A stretch of DNA of 64,000 bases, taken from contig NZ_CP146606.1 in assembly GCF_032842945.2 (NCBI RefSeq), positions 1,430,501 through 1,494,500 of the forward strand. The letters run 5' to 3'. The stretch comes from Roseovarius sp. W115. Lineage in GTDB: Bacteria; Pseudomonadota; Alphaproteobacteria; Rhodobacterales; Rhodobacteraceae. Both the position numbers and the translations under genes were made by a program. Below are positions 45,570 to 55,118 of the stretch, piece by piece (the first letter of the stretch is position 1; each line of letters opens with the position of its first letter). The notes under the pieces are model-generated. The model made no database searches. It saw nothing but the letters and a program-made list of their open reading frames with translations, and was not told the DNA's origin.

Positions 45570-46660
45570 GCTTTCGCACCTTTCTTCCCACTGCCCAACA
45601 ACGCGGCACTGCTCGTATCCAAAGGCCAACGCGGCCGGGCACTCAGGGACATGTCATCGACGCTACCTGCCCTGAACTGTTCCCCTCCCGCATAGGCAAT
45701 CATCGCCGCATTGTCCGTGCAAAGCGAAAGAGGCGGCGCTACAAATACCGCTCCAAATGCACTTGAAACTGCCTCCAGCTTGGCCCGAATGCGCGTATTG
45801 GAGGCGACGCCACCCGCAACGGTAAGAACCGTATTTTCACCCAATTCTGCCGCAACTTCCTGCAAAGCACGGCGCGTTTTTTCGGCCAGTACATCAGCCA
45901 CCGCATCCTGAAAGCCAGCACACAGGTCGGCACGGTCCTGTGTCGACAAGCCACCCTTGTCAGCCACAACTGTATCCCGCGCTCGGATCACAGCGGTTTT
46001 CAGTCCCGAAAAGGACATGTCGCAGCCAGGTCTGTCAAGCAAGGGCCGGGGAAAAGCAAACCGCGTCGCGTCCCCCTTTGTCGCGTCTCTTTCTACTAAC
46101 GGGCCACCTGGTTGCGGCAATCCCAGAATCCGCGCAGTTTTGTCGAAGGCTTCTCCCGGGGCATCGTCAATTGTGCCTCCAAGACGCCTAAAGGTATTGC
46201 AATCACTGACCAACAATAGCTGACAATGACCTCCAGACACCAAGAGCATGACATATGGATAGGCAATGTTGTCTGTCAGACGCGGGGTGAGTGCATGACC
46301 AGCCAGATGATTGACCCCGACCAGCGGAATTCCAGAAGCTGCGGAGATGCCTTTGGCACACATCACGCCTGACAGGACACCGCCAATAAGACCGGGTCCT
46401 GCCGTCACGGCAATCGTGTTAATGTCTTTCAGCTCAACCTGTGCAACGGTCAAAGCCTCTTCAATGCACGTGTCGAGCTTTTCGACATGCGCGCGCGCGG
46501 CAATTTCCGGAACGACACCACCATAGGCCGCATGCAGATCGTTTTGCCCTTTCACAATGGATGACAATATATCTGCACCACTGTCACTCAGTCGCACAAC
46601 CGCCGCAGCAGTGTCGTCGCAACTGCTTTCAATTCCAAGCACTGTAAGAGCGTTTGTCAT
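45566..46660 (-). CDS. tsaD: tRNA threonylcarbamoyladenosine biosynthesis protein TsaD
   Basis: TsaD transfers the threonylcarbamoyl group to A37 of ANN-decoding tRNAs together with TsaB and TsaE. The 364-residue protein has [14 protein letters not shown] at the start, the metal-binding histidines in [10 protein letters not shown], and [13 protein letters not shown]. Its stop is coupled to gpsA. tsaE occurs at 63.1-63.6 kb in this window. It diverges from hemD. Confidence 0.97.
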   Translation of the reverse strand: MTNALTVLGIESSCDDTAAAVVRLSDSGADILSSIVKGQNDLHAAYGGVVPEIAARAHVEKLDTCIEEALTVAQVELKDINTIAVTAGPGLIGGVLSGVMCAKGISAASGIPLVGVNHLAGHALTPRLTDNIAYPYVMLLVSGGHCQLLLVSDCNTFRRLGGTIDDAPGEAFDKTARILGLPQPGGPLVERDATKGDATRFAFPRPLLDRPGCDMSFSGLKTAVIRARDTVVADKGGLSTQDRADLCAGFQDAVADVLAEKTRRALQEVAAELGENTVLTVAGGVASNTRIRAKLEAVSSAFGAVFVAPPLSLCTDNAAMIAYAGGEQFRAGSVDDMSLSARPRWPLDTSSAALLGSGKKGAKA

Positions 46661-46732
46661 ATTCGTGTCCGTTGCGCCGAGGCTCTGGGGCAGGTATCAC
46701 CTGATGGGCGTTCAAACAACTCTGGACCGGCA

Positions 46733-47464
46733 ATGACCGTAAAGATCCTGATCACCCGGCCGTCACATTCTGCAAATGAATTTGCAGAGCTGCTACACGC
46801 CAGGATAGGGCCAGATGTCCCGCTTATCCTCTCTCCTTTGATCGAGATCTGCCATCTCTCGCCCAAAATTCCAACCGAAGGCGTTCAAACACTTGTTTTT
46901 ACTTCTGCACATGCTGTTCGTGCATTCGCAGCTCTAAAAAGGGAACGGCACTTCACATGCTACGTCGTTGGGCTCGCCACCGGCGATGCGGCACGCGAGG
47001 CTGGGTTTGAACCAATCGAAGGCGGGGGGACCGCTCAGTCGCTTGCAGAAAAACTTCTGAAAGACGGTCCGGCAGAGCCAATTCTCTACCTTCGGGGAAA
47101 CCATATCGCGTTTGATCTGGCGGATGCGCTGGCGCAATCGGGTACAGATTTCCGCCAAACCGTTGTTTACGACCAGCGCGAGAGGCACCTGACGGAAGAA
47201 GCTCAAACGACCCTCGCGACTGCGTCAGGGGTTGTTCTTCCTTTATTTTCCCCGCGCAGTGCTAAATTGTTCTTTGATAATCAAACGTGGCGTGGACGTC
47301 TTTTTGTAGGAGCGATGAGTGAAAATGTGGCGCGTAACGTGCCGGAAGAAAGTGTGGCGATGCTGTCAACCGCTCAGAGCCCCTCAGCAAGCGCCATGCT
47401 CGACGTTGTCGAACAGCTTTGGACCTCTGCCAACCGCCTTGAGGGCAAATCATCTGCGAAGTAA
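46733..47464 (+). CDS. hemD: Uroporphyrinogen-III synthase
   Basis: HemD closes hydroxymethylbilane to uroporphyrinogen III in heme synthesis. The 243-residue protein has ILITRPSHSANEFAELL, LVFTSAHAVRAFA and the C-terminal half with VVLPLFSPRSAKLFFD. HemD family sequences vary, but motif order and the mitofilin-like and HemY-like genes behind it, the usual alphaproteobacterial arrangement, support the call. hemC, the preceding enzyme, is not next to it; tsaD is divergent instead. Confidence 0.9.
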   Translation: MTVKILITRPSHSANEFAELLHARIGPDVPLILSPLIEICHLSPKIPTEGVQTLVFTSAHAVRAFAALKRERHFTCYVVGLATGDAAREAGFEPIEGGGTAQSLAEKLLKDGPAEPILYLRGNHIAFDLADALAQSGTDFRQTVVYDQRERHLTEEAQTTLATASGVVLPLFSPRSAKLFFDNQTWRGRLFVGAMSENVARNVPEESVAMLSTAQSPSASAMLDVVEQLWTSANRLEGKSSAK

Positions 47465-47511
47465 TGTCATCAAGGGTATTGATGCTCTGAGATTCGAGAA
47501 AGGCTGCTGAC

Positions 47512-48778
47512 GTGGCGAAAAAAGACGTCCAGATCGACAAAACCGGCAGCCGAGGATTTGGTAGACGAACAATCAACGCAAGACGTGTCGGAAGGATCCG
47601 AAGAGACATCAAGCGGCGATGATGGCACAGAGCAGGAAAACAACTCCGAGTCTGATGAAACTGAAACCGCGTCCGAAAGCACCGAAACAAGCTCTTCCAA
47701 TGAGGTTGAAACAGACACGCACGATACGACTATCGAGAGCGACCCGGTAGAAGAGCCAACGCCAACCGAGCATTCCAAGAACCCTGCATCTGCTTCGCCA
47801 GAGACCGAAAGCTCGTTCTTACCCATGGCGCTTGGCGGTGTTGCCGCTGGGGCGATTGGTTTTGCCGCGGCATTTTTTGGACTTGCGCAAAAACCCGACA
47901 CAGAAGCCGCGGCCCTGTCTCAGCAAATCCAACAGATTGAAGCATCCGTGGGCGAACAAAGTGAGGCAATGAGTTCTCTAACACAGCAAGTGGACGACCT
48001 TGGTGCGCCCGATATGTCTGCGGTTGAAAGCCGTGTTGGCGATGTACAAGCGTCTGTGGCAGACCTCTTGACACGTCTTGAAAGCACTGAGGCCACGCTG
48101 AATGGCGTCGACACGCGATTGACCACTTTGGAAAAACGTCCTGTCACCGAAGGCGCGTCTCAAGAGGCCGTTGCCGCCTATGAGCGAGAGCTTGAAGCCG
48201 CTGCAGCGGACATTGCACGGCAACGTCAGGAGCTTGAAGCGCTGATTTCCAATGCAATAGACACCGAAGACGCAGCGGAAGAGGCCTCCAAAGCCGCGAT
48301 ACGTCGCGCAGGCATCAGTCGTTTGCTATCAGCCTTGGAAAGCGGCGCTCCCTTTGAGGGCGCTCTGGCCGATCTGCAAGACGCCGGTGCAGAGGTGCCA
48401 GAAGCCCTGAATGCGGTAGCTGCTACAGGCGTGACGCCGGTGACTGACCTTCAGCAATCATTCCCCGACGCCGCACGCGCCGCTTTGGCGATTGCGCGTT
48501 CAACGGATGGCACAGCCGATGGATCAGGAGGCTTCACCAGTTTCCTGCGCACACAACTGGGCGCCAGGTCACTTGAGCCTCGAGAAGGCAATGATCCCGA
48601 TGCGATCCTGTCACGTGCAGAGGCGGCCACACGGGAGGGGCGGCTTTCGGATGCGCTGTCCGAGATTGACACCCTGCCGGATGACGCGAAGGCAGAATTT
48701 TCAGCTTGGTCAGAGCAGGCAACGGAGCGTTTGAACGCTCTGCGCGCCGCACAAGATCTAAGCGAAACACTGAAGTAA
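47512..48778 (+). CDS. Mitofilin-like protein, start broken by a one-base frameshift
   Basis: The protein belongs to the alphaproteobacterial mitofilin-like group (COG4223) that follows hemD: an acidic low-complexity N-terminal tail, one membrane segment (LGGVAAGAIGFAAAFFGLAQ), a coiled-coil stretch and a C-terminal helical domain. The intact frame starts in practice only at TTG 47558. Translation from the GTG at 47512, which has AAAGG upstream, reads VAKK and leaves this frame at the A6 run 47518-47523. With one A fewer it gives VAKKTSRSTKPAAEDLVDEQ, a smooth start, and 421 residues. Likely an indel, though slippage on the A run is possible. Confidence 0.82.
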
Positions 48779-48797
48779 TGGCTGGGGGCGAAGTGTA

Positions 48798-50306
48798 ATG
48801 TTGTGGTCTGTGATCAAGATAGTCCTCTTCCTCTGCCTGGTGGTGGCAGCGAGTTTCGGCGCGATATTCCTGTTGGAACTGGAAGGCGGGGTACGGGTCG
48901 TTATGGCGGGGCAGGAATTCAACCTGACACCGCTTATGGCCGTGGTCGCGCTTGTTGCGCTGGTCATTTTAATATGGCTGTTGTTGAAATTGGCCTCACT
49001 GCTCGTCGCTGTGGTACGCTTCATCAATGGGGATGAGACCGCACTGTCGCGTTATTTTGATCGCAACCGTCAGGAAAAAGGATACCGCGCCCTGTCCGAG
49101 GGCCTTGTGGCGATGGCCTCTGGCGAGGGCGATGTGGCGATGGCCAAAGCAAACCGCGCAGAGAAGTACTTGCGCAAACCGGCTTTGACCAACCTGATCA
49201 CAGCGCAAGCCGCTGAGATGTCCGGCAATCGCCGTAAGGCCGAGGAGGTCTATAAGCGGTTGTTGACCAATGAGAAAACCCGCTTTGTCGGCGTGCGTGG
49301 GATCATGCGGCAGAAGCTGGCAGATGGGGACACTGACACGGCACTGAAACTGGCGCAAACGGCGTTTGGCCTAAAGCCCAAGCACGAAGAAATCCAGGAC
49401 ACGCTCTTGCAACTTCAGGCGCAAACCGAAGACTGGAAGGGCGCGCGCGAAACGCTCAATGCCAAGCTGAAGTCCGGGAACCTGCCACGCGATGTGCATC
49501 GCCGCCGCGATGCTGTTCTGGCCTTGTCAGAAGCCAAAGGTATCCTGGAAGAGGGCAGCAGTATCGAGGCACGTGAGGCGAGCATTGAAGCCAATCGCCT
49601 ATCCCCCGATCTTGTGCCCGCAGCAGTTCTGGCAGCGCGCGGATACCTTGAGCAAGGCAATAAACGCAACGCGGGCAGAGTGATCCGCAAAGCTTGGAGT
49701 GCGCAGCCGCATCCGGATCTCGCGGCGGTGTTTGCGGAGATGGAATCGGAGGAGAGCCCGGAGGCTCGGATCAAGCGGTTTGGGAAGTTGCTCAAGCAGC
49801 ATCCGGACAATCGGGAGACCAAGCTGATTGAGGCGGAACTGCATCTGGCGGCGGAGGATTTTCCGGCGGCGCGGCGGGCTTTGGGGGACTTGGCGGAGGT
49901 GGAGCCGGACGCCCGGTCGCTGACCATCATGGCCGCAATTGAGCGGGGGGAAGGGGCGCCGGACAGCGTTGTGAAGGGCTGGCTGGCACGGGCTTTGACG
50001 GCACCGCGCGGGCCGCAATGGGTCTGTGACAGCTGTCAGCACATCCATGCAGAATGGGTCCCGGCCTGTGAAAACTGTCAGTCTTTTGACACACTTAGCT
50101 GGCGTGCGCCACCGGCCACGACGCTGACGTCAAGCACCGGGCTTGAGATGCTGCCACTGATCGTGGGGGCCATTGAGGATAAATCGGAAGAGCCCGAAGA
50201 GGTGGCCGAGGCCGAGGTGGTGGAAGACGAGATGGTCGCGGAAGACCCTGTGATAGTCGAGGCGGAAATCGTCGACGAAGAGCGCAAAGAGCCGACCTCA
50301 ACCTGA
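48798..50306 (+). CDS. HemY-like TPR protein with C-terminal zinc ribbon
   Basis: The 502-residue protein has two N-terminal membrane segments (VIKIVLFLCLVVAASFGA and PLMAVVALVALVILIWLLLK) followed by the HemY N-terminal domain with RYFDRNRQEKGYRALSEGL and helical TPR-like repeats. Near residues 412-433 there is a zinc-ribbon pair, CDSCQHIHAEW and CENCQSFDTLSW, then an acidic tail. HemY-like proteins are linked to heme metabolism but their role is unclear. It is the last gene of the hemD operon, and a GC-rich stem lies just after the stop. Confidence 0.85.
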   Translation: MLWSVIKIVLFLCLVVAASFGAIFLLELEGGVRVVMAGQEFNLTPLMAVVALVALVILIWLLLKLASLLVAVVRFINGDETALSRYFDRNRQEKGYRALSEGLVAMASGEGDVAMAKANRAEKYLRKPALTNLITAQAAEMSGNRRKAEEVYKRLLTNEKTRFVGVRGIMRQKLADGDTDTALKLAQTAFGLKPKHEEIQDTLLQLQAQTEDWKGARETLNAKLKSGNLPRDVHRRRDAVLALSEAKGILEEGSSIEAREASIEANRLSPDLVPAAVLAARGYLEQGNKRNAGRVIRKAWSAQPHPDLAAVFAEMESEESPEARIKRFGKLLKQHPDNRETKLIEAELHLAAEDFPAARRALGDLAEVEPDARSLTIMAAIERGEGAPDSVVKGWLARALTAPRGPQWVCDSCQHIHAEWVPACENCQSFDTLSWRAPPATTLTSSTGLEMLPLIVGAIEDKSEEPEEVAEAEVVEDEMVAEDPVIVEAEIVDEERKEPTST

Positions 50307-50409
50307 CCTTTCGCAAAATATGATGCGCGGCGCGCGGTGGTCCCGACCGCCGTGCACAACGCTTTTGCGCGAAGCGAGGTTAACGCCCGAAAAACAAGGG
50401 ATTTGGCGT

Positions 50410-50450
50410 GTCGGTTTCACGTCGGTATTACGTCGGTGCGGATATCGGTC
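50410..50450 (+). repeat. Short direct repeat GTCGGT-N5, period 11
   Basis: GTCGGT starts at 50410, 50421 and 50432, spaced exactly 11 bp, with a related TCGGT at 50445. The repeats lie between the HemY-like gene and the GFA remnant, on the edge of the DarTG island. They could be a binding array or a chance repeat. Confidence 0.5.
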
Positions 50451-50492
50451 TTTTCCCGGATTAAGACACCGCGCGGGGCGGTCATAACCGGT

Positions 50493-50860
50493 TTACGATT
50501 TGGTGGTGGGATGATCCCGCTCAAAGCACACCGTCCCGTCGATGGGAGGAAGCCACGCCTCTCGGCGACAGGTCCAAAGCTCATAGGTGGGGCGAAACTG
50601 ATCCGGGGTATCCATCGCGCCGAGATGCAACTCAACCTCATCGCCCGTCCGGGCAAAGACGGAAGAGCCACAAGTGGGGCAGAAATGCCGCCCCTGATAG
50701 GAGGCCGTGTCACCGTCAATCGTGACCGCGACTTGCCGGTAAATGGCGGCGGCATAAAACACCGCCCCATGATGCTTGCGGCAGTTCAGACAGTGACAGA
50801 GGCCTACACGATCCGGGGTGGTGGGCGAACGCGACGATTTATGGGCGTGGACATATGAAG
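50493..50860 (-). pseudogene. GFA-family (CENP-V/GFA) protein, N-terminus missing
   Basis: The minus-strand frame encodes the C-terminal two-thirds of a GFA-type zinc protein: VGLCHCLNCRKHHGAVFYAA, RHFCPTCGSSVFARTGDEVE, and ELWTCRREAWLP. GFA proteins normally begin with a CxCG zinc motif about 20 residues earlier, but the sequence upstream of about 50815 is unrelated and has no such motif in any of the three minus frames. The break coincides with the start of the AT-rich DarTG island, so the gene was probably truncated when the island arrived. The reading frame itself is open, but no good start is visible. Confidence 0.7.
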
Positions 50861-50967
50861 TAATCCCAAGCACTTCTCTGGCGTATGTGTTTACACCGTA
50901 ACAATTAAGGGTTGAAATTCTCGGACTAGTACATTGGTTTGAGACAAAGCAGATTTTGGGGTTCGAA

Positions 50968-51684
50968 ATGCCAGACAGATTTATTTTCCGGCAAACGTAT
51001 TGGGGTGATCTGGCCAAGTTTCTTTTTGACGGAGAAATTCGAGCAAAAAATCATCCATACCCACAGTTATGTCATCAGACTTCTTATCAAGAGATTGTTG
51101 ACCGGCGGGGCACTCAGGAATTCGAAATGCCAAACGGAGCCGTTGTAAACGACTTTGTTCCATTTTACTTCAGTCCGATAACTTCATTTACGTATACAAT
51201 TTATCAACAGAATGTTCCGCTAGTTGCACCGGACGGGACACATCTAGGACAAGCCTGTGAAGATGATCGAATATTGTTTGTAGGGCGTACAGATCGCTTT
51301 CGAGGGTCGGATTTAGTCTATTGTTTTAGCGACTATGCCTTGAATTCCAACGCACCACTCCCAACTGTCGAGACCAATCTTGATCTACTTGAAGAACACG
51401 TTCACTGGGATGTTTTCGACGATACGCCTCGCGTTGCTTATATACATGAAGTCGGGTATTTCGGAGTGTGCAAGTGGTTCCATAACATGGCAAGTCCTCC
51501 GAATAGGATGACTCGTAGCCCTAAACGTATGGCAGAGTTTCTAGTTCAAGGCGCGGTTCCTCTGCAATTCATTGACTGCATCATTGCCAAAAATGACGTC
51601 ATGAGTAATAAATTAAGGGAAATCATGGATGCTTCTGCTTGGAACATACCCATCTATACAAAGCCGGGATGCTACTTCGGATGA
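50968..51684 (+). CDS. darT: DarT DNA ADP-ribosyltransferase toxin
   Basis: DarT modifies thymidine (or guanosine in some groups) in single-stranded DNA with ADP-ribose, blocking replication. The 238-residue protein is of the DUF4433 family: an ART-type fold with RQTYWGDLAKFLFDGEIRAK, the core NDFVPFYFSPITSFTYTI, and the likely catalytic Glu in KRMAEFLVQGAVPLQFI. It overlaps the darG start (ATGA). GC content is well below the neighbours (about 40-43% in lines counted, against about 62% in hslU). I use ATG 50968; TTG 50956 is the alternative. Confidence 0.88.
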   Translation: MPDRFIFRQTYWGDLAKFLFDGEIRAKNHPYPQLCHQTSYQEIVDRRGTQEFEMPNGAVVNDFVPFYFSPITSFTYTIYQQNVPLVAPDGTHLGQACEDDRILFVGRTDRFRGSDLVYCFSDYALNSNAPLPTVETNLDLLEEHVHWDVFDDTPRVAYIHEVGYFGVCKWFHNMASPPNRMTRSPKRMAEFLVQGAVPLQFIDCIIAKNDVMSNKLREIMDASAWNIPIYTKPGCYFG

Positions 51685-52718
51685 CAATTAAGTTCAAAAA
51701 TGGCGATATGTTTTCGGAGCCAGTAGAGGCGCTCGTTAACACCGTGAACTGTGTTGGTGTCATGGGGAAAGGTGTTGCACTTGAGTTTAAAAATAGGTGG
51801 CCGGCCAACTTTAAGGCATATAAAAAGCTCTGCGATGCAAAGGGACTTAAGCCTGGGCAAATATTTGTTTTCGACACCCAAGAACTGTTTCCAGGGAATG
51901 GCCCTAGGTTCTTGATTAACTTACCAACGAAAGCACATTGGCGATCTAAGTCAAAACTTTCGTACGTTGAAGATGGACTCGATGCTTTGGTCGAAACGGT
52001 GGAAAAGTTTGAAATCAAGTCAATTGCGCTTCCACCTCTAGGTTGCGGAAATGGTGGACTGGACTGGGAAGATGTTAAACCTTTAATCGTTTCGAAACTG
52101 GAACCGCTTACCGATGTAGAGATTGTCGTGTTCTCTCCGAAAGGCGCACAGGATGAGCCGGAACACGCTCATGCAAGCGTTCGTATGACACATGCACGCG
52201 CGACGCTTTTGAAAAGCCTCAACGATCTCGAACCGTTTTTCGATGGATCATTTGACCGGATATCTTTGCAGAAATTAGCCTATTTTCTTCAAGCGCTTGG
52301 GGTCGACTTTAAGCTTAAATTTTCTCGGAATCTTCATGGTCCTTACTCAGAAACTCTGAAGAAAGCTTTTATCGCCTTTGAGAACCATGGATTGATAAGC
52401 GGTTTCATGAGCGGCGAGCGGCAAACGCACGTCACCAATAGCGGCTGCGCAGTGGCTGAAGAATTTCTCAGTAATACAGTCGAAAACAGTGATGAAGTCG
52501 TGGATCGACTGAGTAAGCTGATTCAAGGGTATGAAAGCCCATATGGTTTGGAGTTACTTTCATCCGTCCACTGGCTTGCTCATCATGAGAAACATTATCC
52601 TATCGAGAAAATTATTGAGGAAATGGTAGGCTGGAACGAAAATAAGCGCAGTTCTTTTACCGAACAGGCCATTCGTCGAGCATATGATCGTTTATGTGAA
52701 GACGGACTTCTAAATTAG
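51681..52718 (+). CDS. darG: DarG DNA ADP-ribosylglycohydrolase antitoxin
   Basis: DarG both removes the ADP-ribose from DNA and binds DarT. The 345-residue protein has an N-terminal macrodomain (residues 1-155) with EALVNTVNCVGVMGKGVALE, a Lys-bearing loop LPTKAHWRSKSKLSY likely to include the catalytic lysine, and ALPPLGCGNGGLDWEDV. The C-terminal half (about residues 160-345) is the second, DarT-binding region, with ISLQKLAYFLQALGVDFKLK. The stop lies 6 bp from the convergent hslU stop. Together with darT this is a recognised DarTG toxin-antitoxin/phage-defence pair. Confidence 0.9.
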   Translation: MTIKFKNGDMFSEPVEALVNTVNCVGVMGKGVALEFKNRWPANFKAYKKLCDAKGLKPGQIFVFDTQELFPGNGPRFLINLPTKAHWRSKSKLSYVEDGLDALVETVEKFEIKSIALPPLGCGNGGLDWEDVKPLIVSKLEPLTDVEIVVFSPKGAQDEPEHAHASVRMTHARATLLKSLNDLEPFFDGSFDRISLQKLAYFLQALGVDFKLKFSRNLHGPYSETLKKAFIAFENHGLISGFMSGERQTHVTNSGCAVAEEFLSNTVENSDEVVDRLSKLIQGYESPYGLELLSSVHWLAHHEKHYPIEKIIEEMVGWNENKRSSFTEQAIRRAYDRLCEDGLLN

Positions 52719-52723
52719 TCAAA

Positions 52724-54031
52724 CTACAAAACATACCGCGACAAATCCGCGGACTTCATCAGTTCTCCCAAATTCGCTTCCACAAAGCCTGCGTCGACCA
52801 CGATCTTGTCGCCTGAGCGGTCGGGGGCGGTGAAGCTGAGGTCTTCGAACACGCGTTCCATCACGGTGTAGAGCCGGCGCGCGCCGATGTTCTCGACCGT
52901 CTGGTTGACCTCGGCGGCGATGCGGGCGAGGGCGGCGATGCCGTCTTCTGTGAATTCAACCGTCACCTCCTCGGTCCCCATCAGTGCGGTGTATTGCCGG
53001 GTCAGCGCATTGTCCGTCTCGGTCAGGATGCGCACGAAATCTTCCTCGGTCAGCGCGCGCAATTCGACGCGGATGGGCAGGCGGCCTTGCAGTTCTGGCA
53101 GCAGGTCGGACGGCTTGGCGATGTGGAAGGCGCCCGAGGCGATAAAGAGGATGTGGTCGGTTTTGACGGGGCCGTATTTCGTGGACACGGTCGTGCCCTC
53201 GATCAGCGGGAGCAGGTCGCGCTGCACGCCCTCGCGGCTGACATCGGCGCCGCGGGCATCGGAGCGGGCGCAGACCTTGTCGATCTCATCGAGAAAGACG
53301 ATGCCGTTCTGCTCGACCGCGTCCATGGCGGTGCGGTTGACGCTTTCGTCGTCGAGCAGTTTGTCGGCCTCTTCGCTGATGAGCAGATCATAGCTTTCGG
53401 CGACGGTCAGTTTGCGGCGCACGGTGCGGCCGCCGAAGGCTTTGCCGAAGATATCGCCGAGATTCATCATACCCATCTGGCTGCCGGGTTGACCGGGGAT
53501 GTCCATCATGCCCATCGGGTTGGAATTGTCGGCGACGTCAAGTTCGATTTCGGTGTCGTCAAGCTCACCTGACTTGAGCTTTTTGCGGAACATCTCGCGC
53601 GTTGCCTCGCGGGCGTCTTCCCCGGCGATGGCCTCGATCACGCGGTCCTCGGCCTGTTGATGGGCACGGGCCTTGACGTCTTCGCGCATATGCTCACGGG
53701 TCTCGATGATGGCGGCGTCGACGAGGTCGCGGATGATCTGTTCGACGTCACGGCCGACATAGCCGACTTCGGTGAATTTGGTGGCCTCAACCTTGATAAA
53801 GGGGGCGCGGGCGAGTTTGGCGAGGCGGCGGGAGATTTCGGTTTTGCCGACGCCGGTGGGGCCGATCATGAGGATGTTCTTGGGGTACACCTCCTCTCGC
53901 AGGTCATCAGCGAGCTGCTTGCGGCGCCAGCGGTTGCGCAAGGCCACGGCGGTGGCGCGCTTGGCGTCATTCTGGCCGATGATGAAGCGGTCAAGCTCGG
54001 ATACGATTTCGCGGGGCGTGAGGTCAGTCAT
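52724..54031 (-). CDS. hslU: ATP-dependent protease ATPase subunit HslU
   Basis: HslU is the AAA+ unfoldase that feeds substrates to HslV. The 435-residue protein begins [20 protein letters not shown] with Walker [15 protein letters not shown] and Walker [13 protein letters not shown], and the I-domain between them. Length is normal. It follows hslV by 46 bp. The hslU stop is only 6 bp from the darG stop. Confidence 0.97.
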   Translation of the reverse strand: MTDLTPREIVSELDRFIIGQNDAKRATAVALRNRWRRKQLADDLREEVYPKNILMIGPTGVGKTEISRRLAKLARAPFIKVEATKFTEVGYVGRDVEQIIRDLVDAAIIETREHMREDVKARAHQQAEDRVIEAIAGEDAREATREMFRKKLKSGELDDTEIELDVADNSNPMGMMDIPGQPGSQMGMMNLGDIFGKAFGGRTVRRKLTVAESYDLLISEEADKLLDDESVNRTAMDAVEQNGIVFLDEIDKVCARSDARGADVSREGVQRDLLPLIEGTTVSTKYGPVKTDHILFIASGAFHIAKPSDLLPELQGRLPIRVELRALTEEDFVRILTETDNALTRQYTALMGTEEVTVEFTEDGIAALARIAAEVNQTVENIGARRLYTVMERVFEDLSFTAPDRSGDKIVVDAGFVEANLGELMKSADLSRYVL

Positions 54032-54077
54032 GTGAGATCCTGCAAGAATTCAGAAGGTGCGGCATGGCCGGGTTTTG

Positions 54078-54632
54078 TCACTTGGAAATGGTTTCGACCG
54101 TCAGATTGCCGTTGGTGTAGACGCAGATGTCCGCCGCGATGGCCATCGCGTCGCGGGCCACCTGCTCTGCGGATTTATCGCCATCCATCATGCCGCGTGC
54201 TGCGGCCAGCGCGTAGTTGCCGCCCGAGCCGATGGCTGTCACGTCATGTTCCGGTTCCAATACGTCACCGGCACCGGTGATGACGTAAAGCTCGGCCCCG
54301 TCAGAGACGATCAGCATAGCCTCCAGTTTTTGCAGATACTTGTCGGTCCGCCAGTCTTTGGCCAGTTCGACAGATGCGCGTTGCAGTTGCCCTGGCGTGG
54401 CCTCCAGCTTGGATTCCAGCCGCTCAAGCAAAGTGAAGGCATCGGCGGTGGAGCCTGCAAAGCCAGCGACGACTTCATATCCTCCTGGAGACAGGCGGCG
54501 CACCTTGCGTGCTGTGCCTTTAATAACGGTTTGACCAAGGCTGACCTGTCCGTCGCCTGCAATGACCACTTCGCCGCCTTTTTTGACGCCGATGATCGTG
54601 GTGCCGTGCCAGCCGGGGAATTCTTTGCTCAT
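54078..54632 (-). CDS. hslV: ATP-dependent protease subunit HslV
   Basis: HslV is the proteasome-like peptidase with an N-terminal Thr nucleophile. The 184-residue product reads [20 protein letters not shown], so the nucleophilic Thr (about residue 11) would be exposed only after a 10-residue pro-sequence is removed. This N-terminal extension is a known form in Alphaproteobacteria. Conserved [20 protein letters not shown] and [13 protein letters not shown] are present. A strong terminator for the upstream trxA lies before it. Confidence 0.96.
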   Translation of the reverse strand: MSKEFPGWHGTTIIGVKKGGEVVIAGDGQVSLGQTVIKGTARKVRRLSPGGYEVVAGFAGSTADAFTLLERLESKLEATPGQLQRASVELAKDWRTDKYLQKLEAMLIVSDGAELYVITGAGDVLEPEHDVTAIGSGGNYALAAARGMMDGDKSAEQVARDAMAIAADICVYTNGNLTVETISK

Positions 54633-54691
54633 GTCCGCTCCTGTAATTTGGCCAGACTATGAAAGCCCGATGCGCACAACGCAAGCGCGCC

Positions 54692-54723
54692 AAAGAAAAA
54701 GGGCCGCGGGAAACGGCCCTTTT
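54692..54723 (-). terminator. Intrinsic terminator after trxA
   Basis: AAAAGGGCCG (54697-54706) and CGGCCCTTTT (54714-54723) form a perfect 10-bp stem with a 7-base loop. On the minus strand it is followed by more Ts, as expected for trxA, which ends at 54741. Confidence 0.85.
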
Positions 54724-54740
54724 CGAGAGAGAAACTGGGT

Positions 54741-55061
54741 TTAGATCGACTCTTCGATCCAGCTTTGCAGCGACGCTTTTGGGGCGGCGCCTGCACGGTT
54801 CGAGACAACCTTTCCATCCTTGAAGATAAAGAGCGCCGGAATGCCCCGCACGCCCATTTGCGACGGTGAGTTGGGGTTTTCATCCACGTTGACTTTGACA
54901 ATCTTCACCTTGCCATCCATTTCGGATGACAGCTCTTCCAGAGCGGGGCCGATCTGTTTGCAGGGGCCGCACCATTCGGCCCAGAAATCCACCACAACCG
55001 GAATGTCAGAGTTTTTCACTTCGGCGTCGAAGGTGTCGTCGGTTACGGCAACGGTGGCCAT
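54741..55061 (-). CDS. trxA: Thioredoxin
   Basis: The 106-residue protein has the redox site WCGPCK in [17 protein letters not shown] and the cis-Pro loop [14 protein letters not shown]. It is a full-length cytosolic thioredoxin. I use ATG 55061 with GGAGA upstream. It follows addA on the same strand by about 58 bp. Confidence 0.97.
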   Translation of the reverse strand: MATVAVTDDTFDAEVKNSDIPVVVDFWAEWCGPCKQIGPALEELSSEMDGKVKIVKVNVDENPNSPSQMGVRGIPALFIFKDGKVVSNRAGAAPKASLQSWIEESI

Positions 55062-55118
55062 GTTCAATCTCCTTGAGTGTCAGGTTCGATGAGAACCTAT
55101 GTAGCTGTCGCAAGAGCG

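Noticed and set aside
44610-45629. Longer gpsA starting at 45629
   Set aside because: The extra 20 residues lack conservation and overlap tsaD. The ATG at 45569 gives the dinucleotide motif at the expected place and an ATGA overlap.
47518-47523. Programmed ribosomal frameshift of the dnaX type at the A6G run
   Set aside because: The zero frame and needed direction (+1) do not fit the A-AAA-AAG minus-one site, and no stimulatory hairpin was seen. An indel or transcriptional slippage is simpler.
50885-51017. GFA protein extended to 51017
   Set aside because: The added N-terminal residues lack the CxCG motif and overlap darT; they look like island sequence read through by chance.
50968-52718. 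DarT-DarG pair as a previously undescribed system
   Set aside because: The DUF4433 toxin and macrodomain antitoxin match the known DarTG arrangement; only the genomic context is new.
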